Assembly: GCF_000688235.1 (NCBI RefSeq)
Contig: NZ_JHYO01000008.1
Coordinates: 78,805 to 142,804 of the forward strand
DNA from: Terasakiella pusilla DSM 6293
Lineage (GTDB): Bacteria; Pseudomonadota; Alphaproteobacteria; Rhodospirillales; Terasakiellaceae
Direction of reading: 5' to 3'
DNA: 64,000 bases
A program made the position numbers and the translations under genes. Positions 34,408 to 40,905 of the stretch are shown piece after piece. Position 1 is the first letter of the stretch. Every line of letters starts with the position of its first letter. The notes under the pieces are model-generated. The model searched no databases, was not told where the DNA came from, and worked only from the letters and a program-made list of their open reading frames with translations.

Positions 34408-34444
34408 AAGCCTTTCATAACCATACCAACGATTTGAAAGGCTT
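34408..34444 (+). promoter_or_regulatory. Hairpin covering the ribosome site of the next gene
   Basis: AAGCCTTTC (34408-34416) and its exact complement GAAAGGCTT (34436-34444) enclose a 19-base loop. The 3' arm contains GAAAGG, the only ribosome-site-like sequence before the ATG at 34451, so the hairpin would hide it. A second inverted repeat (ATTTTCAC, 34334-34341, with GTGAAAAT, 34365-34372) lies upstream. Confidence 0.4.
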
Positions 34445-34450
34445 AAGAAC

Positions 34451-34816
34451 ATGATTGAAAATAATTTTGGAAAACTGGGCGCAACCCAGATTGAAGCGCT
34501 CGCAAAAGCTGAACCGCTTATTGATGCGATCCTCAAAGCGCAAGACGAGGTTGATTACGAAGCCTTCTGCGCCAATTTTGAAGGCGGTTTGCGCACCAAC
34601 ATCACCAAAAGCGACTTTGAACAAAACGCCCGGCACATCCTGTCAACCATGGGCAAATTCAAAGAAAAAAAGTTCCTCGCAACCCTTAACCGCCAAGGCA
34701 TGGTCGGTCTGATCTACAAATGCAAATTTGACGGCAGCCCGGATGATTTCATCCTCACCTTTACCTTGAACGATCAAGCCGACCCTTTAAAGGCGTCCGG
34801 CATCTGGATTAGTTAA
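34451..34816 (+). CDS. Small hypothetical protein, possibly NTF2-like
   Basis: A 121-residue protein without signal peptide or membrane segment. The layout, a helical start (about residues 10-40, AQDEVDYEAFCANFEGG) followed by alternating strands ending in ASGIWIS, recalls small proteins of the DUF3887/DUF4019 type with an NTF2-like fold. I cannot confirm this. It is flanked by DUF427 and Lrp genes with no operon partner. The ATG is 6 bases behind a hairpin that would mask its ribosome site. Confidence 0.6.
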   Translation: MIENNFGKLGATQIEALAKAEPLIDAILKAQDEVDYEAFCANFEGGLRTNITKSDFEQNARHILSTMGKFKEKKFLATLNRQGMVGLIYKCKFDGSPDDFILTFTLNDQADPLKASGIWIS

Positions 34817-34840
34817 ACCGCTAATCGACCAGCTCTCCGC

Positions 34841-35299
34841 TCACACATAATCCAAGGGCAGCTCGGTGGTGCATTTGATTTTCTCCATCGCGAAGGAGGA
34901 AGATACATCATTGAGCTGCACTTTCTGGATCAGGCGTTTGTAAACCTGATCAAAGGCCTCGATATCCGGCACGACGATCTTGAGCAGGTAATCCACATCC
35001 CCACTCATACGATAAAATTCAACCACTTCTTCGATAGATGAAACAGCTTCGGAAAAATACTGGAGCCAAGCAGCATCATGGTGTCCAGTCTTGATGGACA
35101 CAAACACAGTTGTCTTTAAGTTCAGATGCTTATCATCCAACAAGGCGACCCGAGCACGGATCACCCCGTTTTTTTCCAAATTCTGGATGCGACGCCAGCA
35201 GGGGGTCGTCGACAAGTTTACTTTTTCAGCGATCTCAGCAACGGAGAGCGACGCATCTGACTGCATGGTTTGCAGGATCTTTTTATCTATGTCATCCAT
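34841..35299 (-). CDS. Lrp/AsnC-family transcription regulator
   Basis: A 152-residue regulator with an N-terminal winged helix-turn-helix (IDKKILQTMQSDASLSVAEI, then STTPCWRRIQNLEKNGVI) at about residues 3-60. A C-terminal RAM ligand-binding domain at about 70-145 contains the phrase FYRMSGDVDYLLKIVVPD. Such proteins sense amino acids and control their metabolism or export. The nearest genes (hypothetical and atp operon) do not reveal its target; it may act elsewhere. No divergent transporter gene is present. Confidence 0.92.
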   Translation of the reverse strand: MDDIDKKILQTMQSDASLSVAEIAEKVNLSTTPCWRRIQNLEKNGVIRARVALLDDKHLNLKTTVFVSIKTGHHDAAWLQYFSEAVSSIEEVVEFYRMSGDVDYLLKIVVPDIEAFDQVYKRLIQKVQLNDVSSSFAMEKIKCTTELPLDYV

Positions 35300-35611
35300 G
35301 ATTTCGTATTCTCTTCAGGAGGTGCGTTTCTTATTTTAATTTCAATTTGGCGGAAAACTAACACATTCTTGCAGGAATCACATAGCGCTTATTCAGCCTC
35401 TTTTTCCCGATTCCCTTACCTGAGTACCGTTTAGCAAGTGGTAATCCCACTTTTTGCATATATTTTCCAATACCTTACAAGCCGTTTTTCCGGCCTTGAC
35501 ACATAGGGTGCGCGTATATATGTTCCGAGCCACATTCGGCTTAAGTGCTGAGAAGTGGGGGAAGCGTTTGTTCTCTCTCATTTTGCTCCCGAAATTTCAG
35601 GGATTTGGAAG
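35300..35611. other. Intergenic control region before the atp operon
   Basis: These 312 bases separate the divergent Lrp-type gene from atpI. A sigma-70-like promoter is visible at 35496-35524. A minus-strand reading frame of 62 codons (35393-35581) has no ribosome site or recognisable sequence and covers that promoter, so I do not call it. Nothing else is evident. Confidence 0.6.
35496..35524 (+). promoter_or_regulatory. atpI: Probable promoter of the F0 operon
   Basis: A perfect -35 TTGACA (35496-35501), a 17-base spacer and TATGTT (35519-35524, 4/6) lie 88 bases before the atpI start. TATATA a few bases earlier would give too short a spacer. Confidence 0.6.
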
Positions 35612-35977
35612 ATGAGTGATAAAGACGAACGTTCCGAACTAGACAAGTTCGACACCCGGTTAAAGCAGGCGCAGGAATCTTCTATTGCGCCGCGCGGTTT
35701 GAAGGCACCAACCAACGAACCGCCCAAAGGGTTAGGGCTTGCCTTACGCTGTGGGGCTGACCTGGTTTCAGGTCTGGCTGTCGGGGTAGGCATCGGCTAT
35801 GCGTTGGACACGTATGTGTTCGACACAAAACCATGGTTGATGGTCTTGTTTTTCTTCTTGGGTGCAGCAGCCGGAATTATGAACGTTTTTCGGACGGTTC
35901 AGGGTTTGGGGTTAGCCGTTGGCTATAAAGACACTCCGCCTCGGCAGACCGGAAAAGACGATAATTTAAAGGATTAG
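35612..35977 (+). CDS. atpI: ATP synthase accessory protein AtpI
   Basis: Small membrane protein that helps assemble the c-ring. I start it at ATG 35612 (MSDKDERSELDKF), giving 121 residues; an earlier in-frame GTG adds a sequence unlike the family. A charged N terminus of about 45 residues is followed by two membrane segments: one with GVGIGYALDTYVF, a second with FFFLGAAAGIMNVFRTV. This matches AtpI proteins in alphaproteobacterial F0 operons, and atpB follows after 28 bases. Confidence 0.9.
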   Translation: MSDKDERSELDKFDTRLKQAQESSIAPRGLKAPTNEPPKGLGLALRCGADLVSGLAVGVGIGYALDTYVFDTKPWLMVLFFFLGAAAGIMNVFRTVQGLGLAVGYKDTPPRQTGKDDNLKD

Positions 35978-36005
35978 CCTTTTTTAGGGCAAAGATGAGG
36001 GCACT

Positions 36006-36734
36006 GTGTCGAACAATCCGCTACAACAGTTTCAGATTAACACCATCGTTCCCATCGACCTTGGTGGAATCAATGCATCTATCACAAACTCTGCCGTTGC
36101 CATGGTTGCAACCGTTGCTGTTGTGAGCATTTTCTTAATCATGGGGATGGGCAGCCGCAAGCTGGTTCCGGGTCGCTGGCAATCAATGGCCGAGCTTAGC
36201 TATTCCTTCGTCGCAGACATGGTGCGCGATAACGTTGGAAATGAGGGTCGTAAATACTTCCCGGCTGTTTTCTCTCTCTTCATGTTTATCCTGTTCGGCA
36301 ACCTGTTGGGTCTGCTGCCGTACAGCTTTACATTCACAAGCCACATTGCCATCACTTTTACTTTGGCAATGATCGTATTCATCGGCGTTACCCTGATCGG
36401 TATTGCGCGTCACGGTTTGCACTTCTTCTCTTTGTTTGTGCCAAGCGGTGTTCCGGCGTTCATCTACCCGATCCTGGTTCCGATTGAAGTTATTTCTTAC
36501 CTGTCCCGTCCGGTTTCCCTGTCCATTCGTTTGTTTGCAAACATGACAGCGGGCCACACCATGATGAAAGTTTTCGCAGGCTTCATCATTCCGCTGGGTT
36601 TCATCGGCGGTTGGGCACCTTTTGCCGTTGACGTTGCGCTGACAGGCTTTGAGTTTTTGGTGGCGTTCTTGCAAGCCTACGTGTTTGCGGTACTGACTTG
36701 TCTGTATCTGAACGACTCCATTCACCTTCACTAA
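36006..36734 (+). CDS. atpB: ATP synthase F0 subunit a
   Basis: Stator membrane subunit that forms the two proton half-channels. It starts with GTG 36006. Of about six membrane segments, the fifth carries the essential Arg in SLSIRLFANMTAGH. The last helix holds the Gln in VAFLQAYVFAVLTCLYL, as in proton-driving enzymes. The 242 residues are normal for alphaproteobacteria. A long 156-base spacer with two hairpins separates it from atpE. Confidence 0.97.
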   Translation: MSNNPLQQFQINTIVPIDLGGINASITNSAVAMVATVAVVSIFLIMGMGSRKLVPGRWQSMAELSYSFVADMVRDNVGNEGRKYFPAVFSLFMFILFGNLLGLLPYSFTFTSHIAITFTLAMIVFIGVTLIGIARHGLHFFSLFVPSGVPAFIYPILVPIEVISYLSRPVSLSIRLFANMTAGHTMMKVFAGFIIPLGFIGGWAPFAVDVALTGFEFLVAFLQAYVFAVLTCLYLNDSIHLH

Positions 36735-36755
36735 GCAATTTGTGAAGGCCTTTCG

Positions 36756-36799
36756 AAGGGCTGTTGGCTGGACAACATAGAAACCAGTTTGCAGCCCTT
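36756..36799 (+). promoter_or_regulatory. First hairpin in the atpB-atpE spacer
   Basis: AAGGGCTG (36756-36763) pairs with CAGCCCTT (36792-36799). Inside, CTGG (36768-36771) pairs with CCAG (36784-36787) around a 12-base loop that contains ACATAGAAA. It is probably an mRNA element affecting atpE expression (inferred). Confidence 0.5.
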
Positions 36800-36807
36800 G
36801 CTTCCGC

Positions 36808-36857
36808 AGGAAAGACCGAGGATATGGAAAACATAGAAACCTCGCCTCGCCTTTCCT
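36808..36857 (+). promoter_or_regulatory. Second hairpin in the atpB-atpE spacer, same loop motif
   Basis: AGGAAAG (36808-36814) pairs with CTTTCCT (36851-36857). CGAGG (36817-36821) pairs with either copy of CCTCG (36840-36844 or 36845-36849). The loop again contains ACATAGAAA. It ends 33 bases before the atpE ATG. Confidence 0.5.
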
Positions 36858-36890
36858 AAAGACTTTACTTTTATTATAGGACTTAGATCT

Positions 36891-37115
36891 ATGGAACTCG
36901 AAGCAGCTAAAATGATTGGTGCTGGTCTTGCAGTAATCGGCTTGTTCGGTGTTGGTATCGGTATCGGTAACATCTTCTCTTCTCTGATCACATCTGTAGC
37001 ACGTAACCCTGCTGCACGTTCACAAGTATTCGGCCTGGCGATCCTGGGCTTCGCACTTGTTGAAGCCGTTGCCCTGTACGCACTGCTCATCTCTTTCCTT
37101 ATCCTCTTCACCTAA
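36891..37115 (+). CDS. atpE: ATP synthase F0 subunit c
   Basis: Proton-carrying ring subunit of 74 residues forming a helical hairpin. The first helix has the glycine-rich [15 protein letters not shown] and the polar loop is ARNPAAR. The second helix carries the essential carboxylate Glu58 in [10 protein letters not shown]. No Na-binding pattern is apparent, so proton use is likely. The AGGAC ribosome site is nine bases before the ATG. It is flanked by strong hairpins on both sides, which may set its higher expression relative to other F0 subunits. Confidence 0.98.
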   Translation: MELEAAKMIGAGLAVIGLFGVGIGIGNIFSSLITSVARNPAARSQVFGLAILGFALVEAVALYALLISFLILFT

Positions 37116-37137
37116 GAAGTCGATAATCTAAGTTTCC

Positions 37138-37166
37138 AAGGGTCACTGACCTGATCAGTGACCTTT
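37138..37166 (+). promoter_or_regulatory. Strong hairpin between atpE and atpF'
   Basis: GGTCACTGA (37141-37149) and its perfect complement (37155-37163) enclose a 5-base loop. Three more outer pairs (one G-T) extend the stem to 12. A short T-rich stretch, including a run of six T, begins a few bases later, so it may be a partial terminator or an RNase barrier. Confidence 0.6.
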
Positions 37167-37193
37167 CGAACTTTTTTAAGGAAGGAGCGCAAT

Positions 37194-37682
37194 ATGCCAC
37201 AGTTAGAGATAGCCACATTTGCCCCGCAAATTGTTTGGTTATTTATTACCTTCTTAGCGATGTATTTTCTCATGGCTAAGGTGGCGCTGCCGCGCATTGC
37301 TCAGGTGCTCGACGAACGTCAAACGCGTATCGACGACAATCTGGAGAAAGCGGCTGCTTTGAAAGCTGAAGCAGAAGCTGCTGCTGCTGCCTACGAAAGC
37401 TCATTGGCTCAAGCCCGTTCAAAAGCTCAGGAAGAGGTGAAAGCCGTTCTTGATGCCGCAAATGCGGAACAGGCGAAAAGACAAGACGAGCTGAGTGCAA
37501 AACTCAATAAAGAGTTGGATGCAGCAGAAGCACGCATTGCGCAAGCAAAAGACAAGGCGCTCGCAAACATCAAGGAAGTCGCTGGTGACGTTGCGAAAGC
37601 AACCGTTGACAAGCTTTCTGGTGTCTCTGTAGACGATGCAGCGGTTCAGGCCGCTGTTGCTAAAGCCATGGAGCAAAACTGA
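37194..37682 (+). CDS. atpF': ATP synthase F0 subunit b'
   Basis: Second peripheral stalk subunit, found in photosynthetic bacteria and most alphaproteobacteria. The ATG at 37194 has a strong GGAAGGAG ribosome site, giving 162 residues; an earlier frame start overlaps the hairpin. One membrane segment (about residues 10-30, IVWLFITFLAMYFLMAKV) is followed by PRIAQVLDERQTRID, typical of b', and a long Ala/Glu/Lys-rich coiled coil. Its stop overlaps the atpF start by one base (TGATG). Confidence 0.95.
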   Translation: MPQLEIATFAPQIVWLFITFLAMYFLMAKVALPRIAQVLDERQTRIDDNLEKAAALKAEAEAAAAAYESSLAQARSKAQEEVKAVLDAANAEQAKRQDELSAKLNKELDAAEARIAQAKDKALANIKEVAGDVAKATVDKLSGVSVDDAAVQAAVAKAMEQN

Positions 37683-38206
37683 TGATTTCTGTCGCACACG
37701 CCGCAGGCGCTGAAGGCGGTATGGTTCAGGACCCGACTTTTTGGGTAGCTCTAGCATTCATCGTTTTGATCGTTCTGGCTGCAAAGCCGGTTGGTCGCTT
37801 CTTGGCGACTGCATTGGACGATCGCGCCGATACGATTAAAGCCCAACTAGACGAAGCTGAAAACCTTCGTGAAGAGGCTCAACAACTGTTGGCTTCTTAC
37901 AAGCGTAAACAGCAGGAAGCGGAAGAAGAAGCCGCTAAAATCCTGCAACGCGCGAAAGACGAAGCGGCTCGCCTAGAGGCTAAGTCGAAAGAAGATCTGG
38001 CAAACGCACTTAAGCGTCGTGAAGCCGCTGCTGTAGCTCGTATCGCACAAGCTGAAGCATCTGCCATCGCCGAAGTGCAGGCTTTCGCAACATCTGTTGC
38101 TCTCAGCGCAGCTCAACAGCTGATGGCTGACAACATTTCTGCACAAAAAGCCAACGCTATGATCGATAAAGCTATTTCTGAATTGCCCGCGCAACTCGGC
38201 AACTAA
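37682..38206 (+). CDS. atpF: ATP synthase F0 subunit b
   Basis: Peripheral stalk subunit of 174 residues. A short N terminus is followed by one membrane segment (about 19-37, FWVALAFIVLIVLAAKPV). The family phrase LDDRADTIKAQLDEAE and a long charged coiled coil come next, forming the stalk that dimerises with b' and contacts the delta subunit. It is the last gene of the F0 operon. The F1 genes are not in this window, as usual for alphaproteobacteria. Confidence 0.96.
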   Translation: MISVAHAAGAEGGMVQDPTFWVALAFIVLIVLAAKPVGRFLATALDDRADTIKAQLDEAENLREEAQQLLASYKRKQQEAEEEAAKILQRAKDEAARLEAKSKEDLANALKRREAAAVARIAQAEASAIAEVQAFATSVALSAAQQLMADNISAQKANAMIDKAISELPAQLGN

Positions 38207-38231
38207 GCTTCGCTTTTCGACAATCGCGATT

Positions 38232-38266
38232 AAAGGGGAGTCTCCGTTTGGAGGCTCCTTTTTTTG
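38232..38266 (+). terminator. Terminator of the F0 operon
   Basis: GGAGTCTCC (38237-38245) pairs with GGAGGCTCC (38250-38258) around GTTT with one wobble pair, followed by a run of seven or more T. Confidence 0.88.
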
Positions 38267-38365
38267 TGCGCGGACTGATAAATCGCAATGCGTTTAGCCG
38301 TTCGCTTGCCTAACATTCCCCAACACGATAGAGTTTCTTCAGGTGGATGATAACAAAGGTGCCCC

Positions 38366-39343
38366 ATGACAACAGCTGACACGCCGCAACCCACAAGCTC
38401 ACTGCAGTTTTTCCCCATCACCATGTTTGCAACAACCATGGGGTTGTCCGGTCTCGCAATCGCCACCCATCGTCTGGAAGATATGCTCGCCGGGTATGGT
38501 AGCCTGATCTTTCATGGCCTAGCCTATGGCACGCTGGTGATTTATCTCGCCATCCTTGCAACCTACACCCTCAAGTCCCTCAAATACCCTCAGGCCGTTT
38601 TGAAGGATTGGTCACACCCGATCAAAATCAGTTTCTTCCCTGCCGCGACCATCAGCTTATTACTACTTGGTGCCGTCTATCACCCCATCAATGAAAGCCT
38701 GTCCTTTACACTCTGGGCAACAGGCTGCCTGTTCCAGTTCTTCCTGTCTCTCGCGATCATCAACAGCTGGATTGATCATTCGCGCTATGAAGTTGTCCAT
38801 AGTACACCTGCGTGGTTTATCCCCGTGGTCGGGAACATCATCGTCCCCGTGGTTGGGGTTTCCCATGGACCGATTGAACTGTCCTGGTTCTTCTTTGCGT
38901 GGGGCCTGCTGTTCTGGGGGATCTTGCTGACCTTGATCTTTAACCGCCTGATGTTCCATGCGGCCTTGGCAGATAAACTGCTACCGACCTTGTTTATCTT
39001 ACTCGCCCCTCCCTCCATCGGCTTTGTATCCTACGTAAAACTGGTTGGCGGGCTGGATACCATGGGACAGTTGATCTACTACTGGGCGGTCTTCTTCTTC
39101 CTGCTCATGCTGTCGCGCATCCTACGACTTGTGCGCCTAAAATTTAGCATGGCCTCCTGGGCCTTTACCTTCCCGCTTGCCGCTTTTACAACGGCAACCC
39201 ATCTTATGGGTGAATTGACCGGGCAGATCCTTTTCCACTACGCCGCCCAAGGACTGTATATCGCCACATTTATTGTTATTGGCTTCCTCTTTATTCGAAC
39301 GATCATCGCCTTAATCAAGTGTGAAGTCTGTACCCCTGAGTAG
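38366..39343 (+). CDS. SLAC1/TehA-family anion channel or tellurite-dicarboxylate transporter
   Basis: Inner-membrane protein of 325 residues with about ten hydrophobic segments. The first, FFPITMFATTMGLSGLAIA, is typical of the TDT/SLAC1 family (C4-dicarboxylate, sulfite or anion channels; TehA). The repeated pairs of helices and a Pro/Gly pattern such as VVGNIIVPVVG support this. The transported ion cannot be told. It is a single gene between the atp terminator and a periplasmic binding protein gene, and no regulator lies next to it. Confidence 0.85.
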   Translation: MTTADTPQPTSSLQFFPITMFATTMGLSGLAIATHRLEDMLAGYGSLIFHGLAYGTLVIYLAILATYTLKSLKYPQAVLKDWSHPIKISFFPAATISLLLLGAVYHPINESLSFTLWATGCLFQFFLSLAIINSWIDHSRYEVVHSTPAWFIPVVGNIIVPVVGVSHGPIELSWFFFAWGLLFWGILLTLIFNRLMFHAALADKLLPTLFILLAPPSIGFVSYVKLVGGLDTMGQLIYYWAVFFFLLMLSRILRLVRLKFSMASWAFTFPLAAFTTATHLMGELTGQILFHYAAQGLYIATFIVIGFLFIRTIIALIKCEVCTPE

Positions 39344-39400
39344 AAGATCGTTTGACTTTACATCCTCTTTCTCTAAGCTAGGGGCATTGGGGTAGATCAA

Positions 39401-40144
39401 ATGAAACCAGTCTTTATTCTCATCATTGGCCTGTGTTGCGCCAGCCCGACCTATGGGGAGGGGGTGGACACAGGCACCGCCCAAATGGCCTGCACCAACT
39501 TCCCGCCTTTTAAAATCGAGTCAAAAGACACCGGCACACCTCATTCCGGTATTGATCTGGAAGTGATTGAACATGCCTTTGCCATCACAAACCAAAAAGT
39601 AGCTTTTAATTTTTATCCATGGAAACGTGCTGTCACCATGGTCCAACACGGCAAAGCCCACGCCCTGTGTGGTTGCGACTATCGAGCGGAGCGCGAAGCA
39701 GAATATATTTATTCGGATATGGTCGGTTTTCACTCGCAAGGCGTCTTTATCCCTGCAGACTCTGCCATAAAAAGCATCCATAACCTTCAGGAGCTTGCAG
39801 GGAAAACAGTGGGAACTGTGCGCGGCTATGCGTTGGAAAAAACACTAGCAGATATCCCTGATATAAAAATCGCCCCCGCCAACAATGGCGACCAATTACT
39901 GCGCCAGTTGGTCAATAAACGGGTCGATGCGATTTACGCCTATCGCGATGTGATCTTTTATCACCAAAAGCTCAACAAAGAGACAACCGATATCCGATAT
40001 TTTGAGCTGAAAAGCCTGCCCTACTATGTCTGTTTTTCCCGCACTATCCCCGATATCCGGATGATCGTGGATGCCTTTAACCAAGGCATACGGACCATCC
40101 GGTTTAACGGAACCTACGGGGAAATCCGGCAGAACTATCGTTAA
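39401..40144 (+). CDS. Periplasmic solute-binding protein family 3, orphan
   Basis: Protein of 247 residues with a signal peptide (cleavage near residue 19) and a bacterial extracellular solute-binding (SBP family 3) fold. Visible phrases are NFPPFKIE, HSGIDLEVIEHAF, WKRAVTMVQHGKAHA and GKTVGTVRGYALEKTL. It has several cysteines (CTNF, LCGCDYR, YYVCFS), which could form periplasmic disulfides. No permease or ATPase gene lies beside it. Such orphan proteins of the amino-acid type can deliver ligands to sensors. It ends with a four-base overlap against the convergent cobM. A weak TTGACT box at 39352 may belong to its promoter. Confidence 0.83.
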   Translation: MKPVFILIIGLCCASPTYGEGVDTGTAQMACTNFPPFKIESKDTGTPHSGIDLEVIEHAFAITNQKVAFNFYPWKRAVTMVQHGKAHALCGCDYRAEREAEYIYSDMVGFHSQGVFIPADSAIKSIHNLQELAGKTVGTVRGYALEKTLADIPDIKIAPANNGDQLLRQLVNKRVDAIYAYRDVIFYHQKLNKETTDIRYFELKSLPYYVCFSRTIPDIRMIVDAFNQGIRTIRFNGTYGEIRQNYR

Positions 40145-40905
40145 GCTTTTTTCTTTTCCCGCAACACGTGGGTATGATCCACGTCATAAAGCTTACTGTC
40201 GGTGAAATCTTCTGTCGCCAAGACCTTACCCACCAAGATCAGCGCCGTGCGGGTGATCCCGCTTTCCTTCACCTTGGCGCGAATGTCGTTCAGTTGTCCA
40301 TGAATAAAGGCCTCATCCGGCCAAGACACGCGATAGGCCACAACAACGGGACAATCTTCACCATAGTAAGGTGATAGCGTATCAACCACATGCTTAAGGT
40401 TATTCACGGACAAATGGATAGCTAACGTCGCACCGGACTTGGCGAATGTCTCCAGATCCTCATTATTCGGCATCTTGGAGGACCGCACGGCTGTGCGCGT
40501 CAGGATAATGGATTGGGACACATCGGGCAGCGTCAGCTCTTTCTTCAAAGCAGCGGAAGCTGCCGCATAAGCCGACACACCCGGCACCACTTCATAATCG
40601 ATCCCCAACGCATCAAGGCGGCGCATCTGTTCCGCAATCGCACCATACAAGCAAGGGTCGCCGGAATGAACACGGGCCACATCGTGACCGTTGTTGTGAG
40701 CCTCTTCGATCTCCGCAATAATTTCATCCAGATGCATCGGGGCGGTGTCTTTGACCACCACAGCCTTGTCGGCTTGCGCCACGATCCCTTCCGGCACCAA
40801 GGACCCCGCATAAAGACACACAGGCGCTGTCTTAACAATATTAAGGCCACGCACGGTGATCAGGTCAGGCGCACCCGGTCCGGCGCCAATAAAGTAAACG
40901 GTCAT
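40141..40905 (-). CDS. cobM: Precorrin-4 C11-methyltransferase
   Basis: SAM-dependent methylase (CobM/CbiF) that methylates C11 of the corrin ring precursor. The N-terminal VYFIGAGPGAPDLITVRG and the loops LYAGSLVPE and RVHSGDPCLYGAIAEQ, followed by VPGVSAYAAASAAL, are hallmarks of the family. The 254 residues are normal. It is the last gene of the minus-strand corrinoid operon, and its ATG overlaps the stop of the cbiG-cobJ fusion (ATGA). Confidence 0.95.
   Translation of the reverse strand: MTVYFIGAGPGAPDLITVRGLNIVKTAPVCLYAGSLVPEGIVAQADKAVVVKDTAPMHLDEIIAEIEEAHNNGHDVARVHSGDPCLYGAIAEQMRRLDALGIDYEVVPGVSAYAAASAALKKELTLPDVSQSIILTRTAVRSSKMPNNEDLETFAKSGATLAIHLSVNNLKHVVDTLSPYYGEDCPVVVAYRVSWPDEAFIHGQLNDIRAKVKESGITRTALILVGKVLATEDFTDSKLYDVDHTHVLREKKKA

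Noticed and set aside
35393..35581. Minus-strand frame of 62 codons in the spacer before atpI
   Set aside because: No ribosome site, no motif, and it covers the atp promoter.
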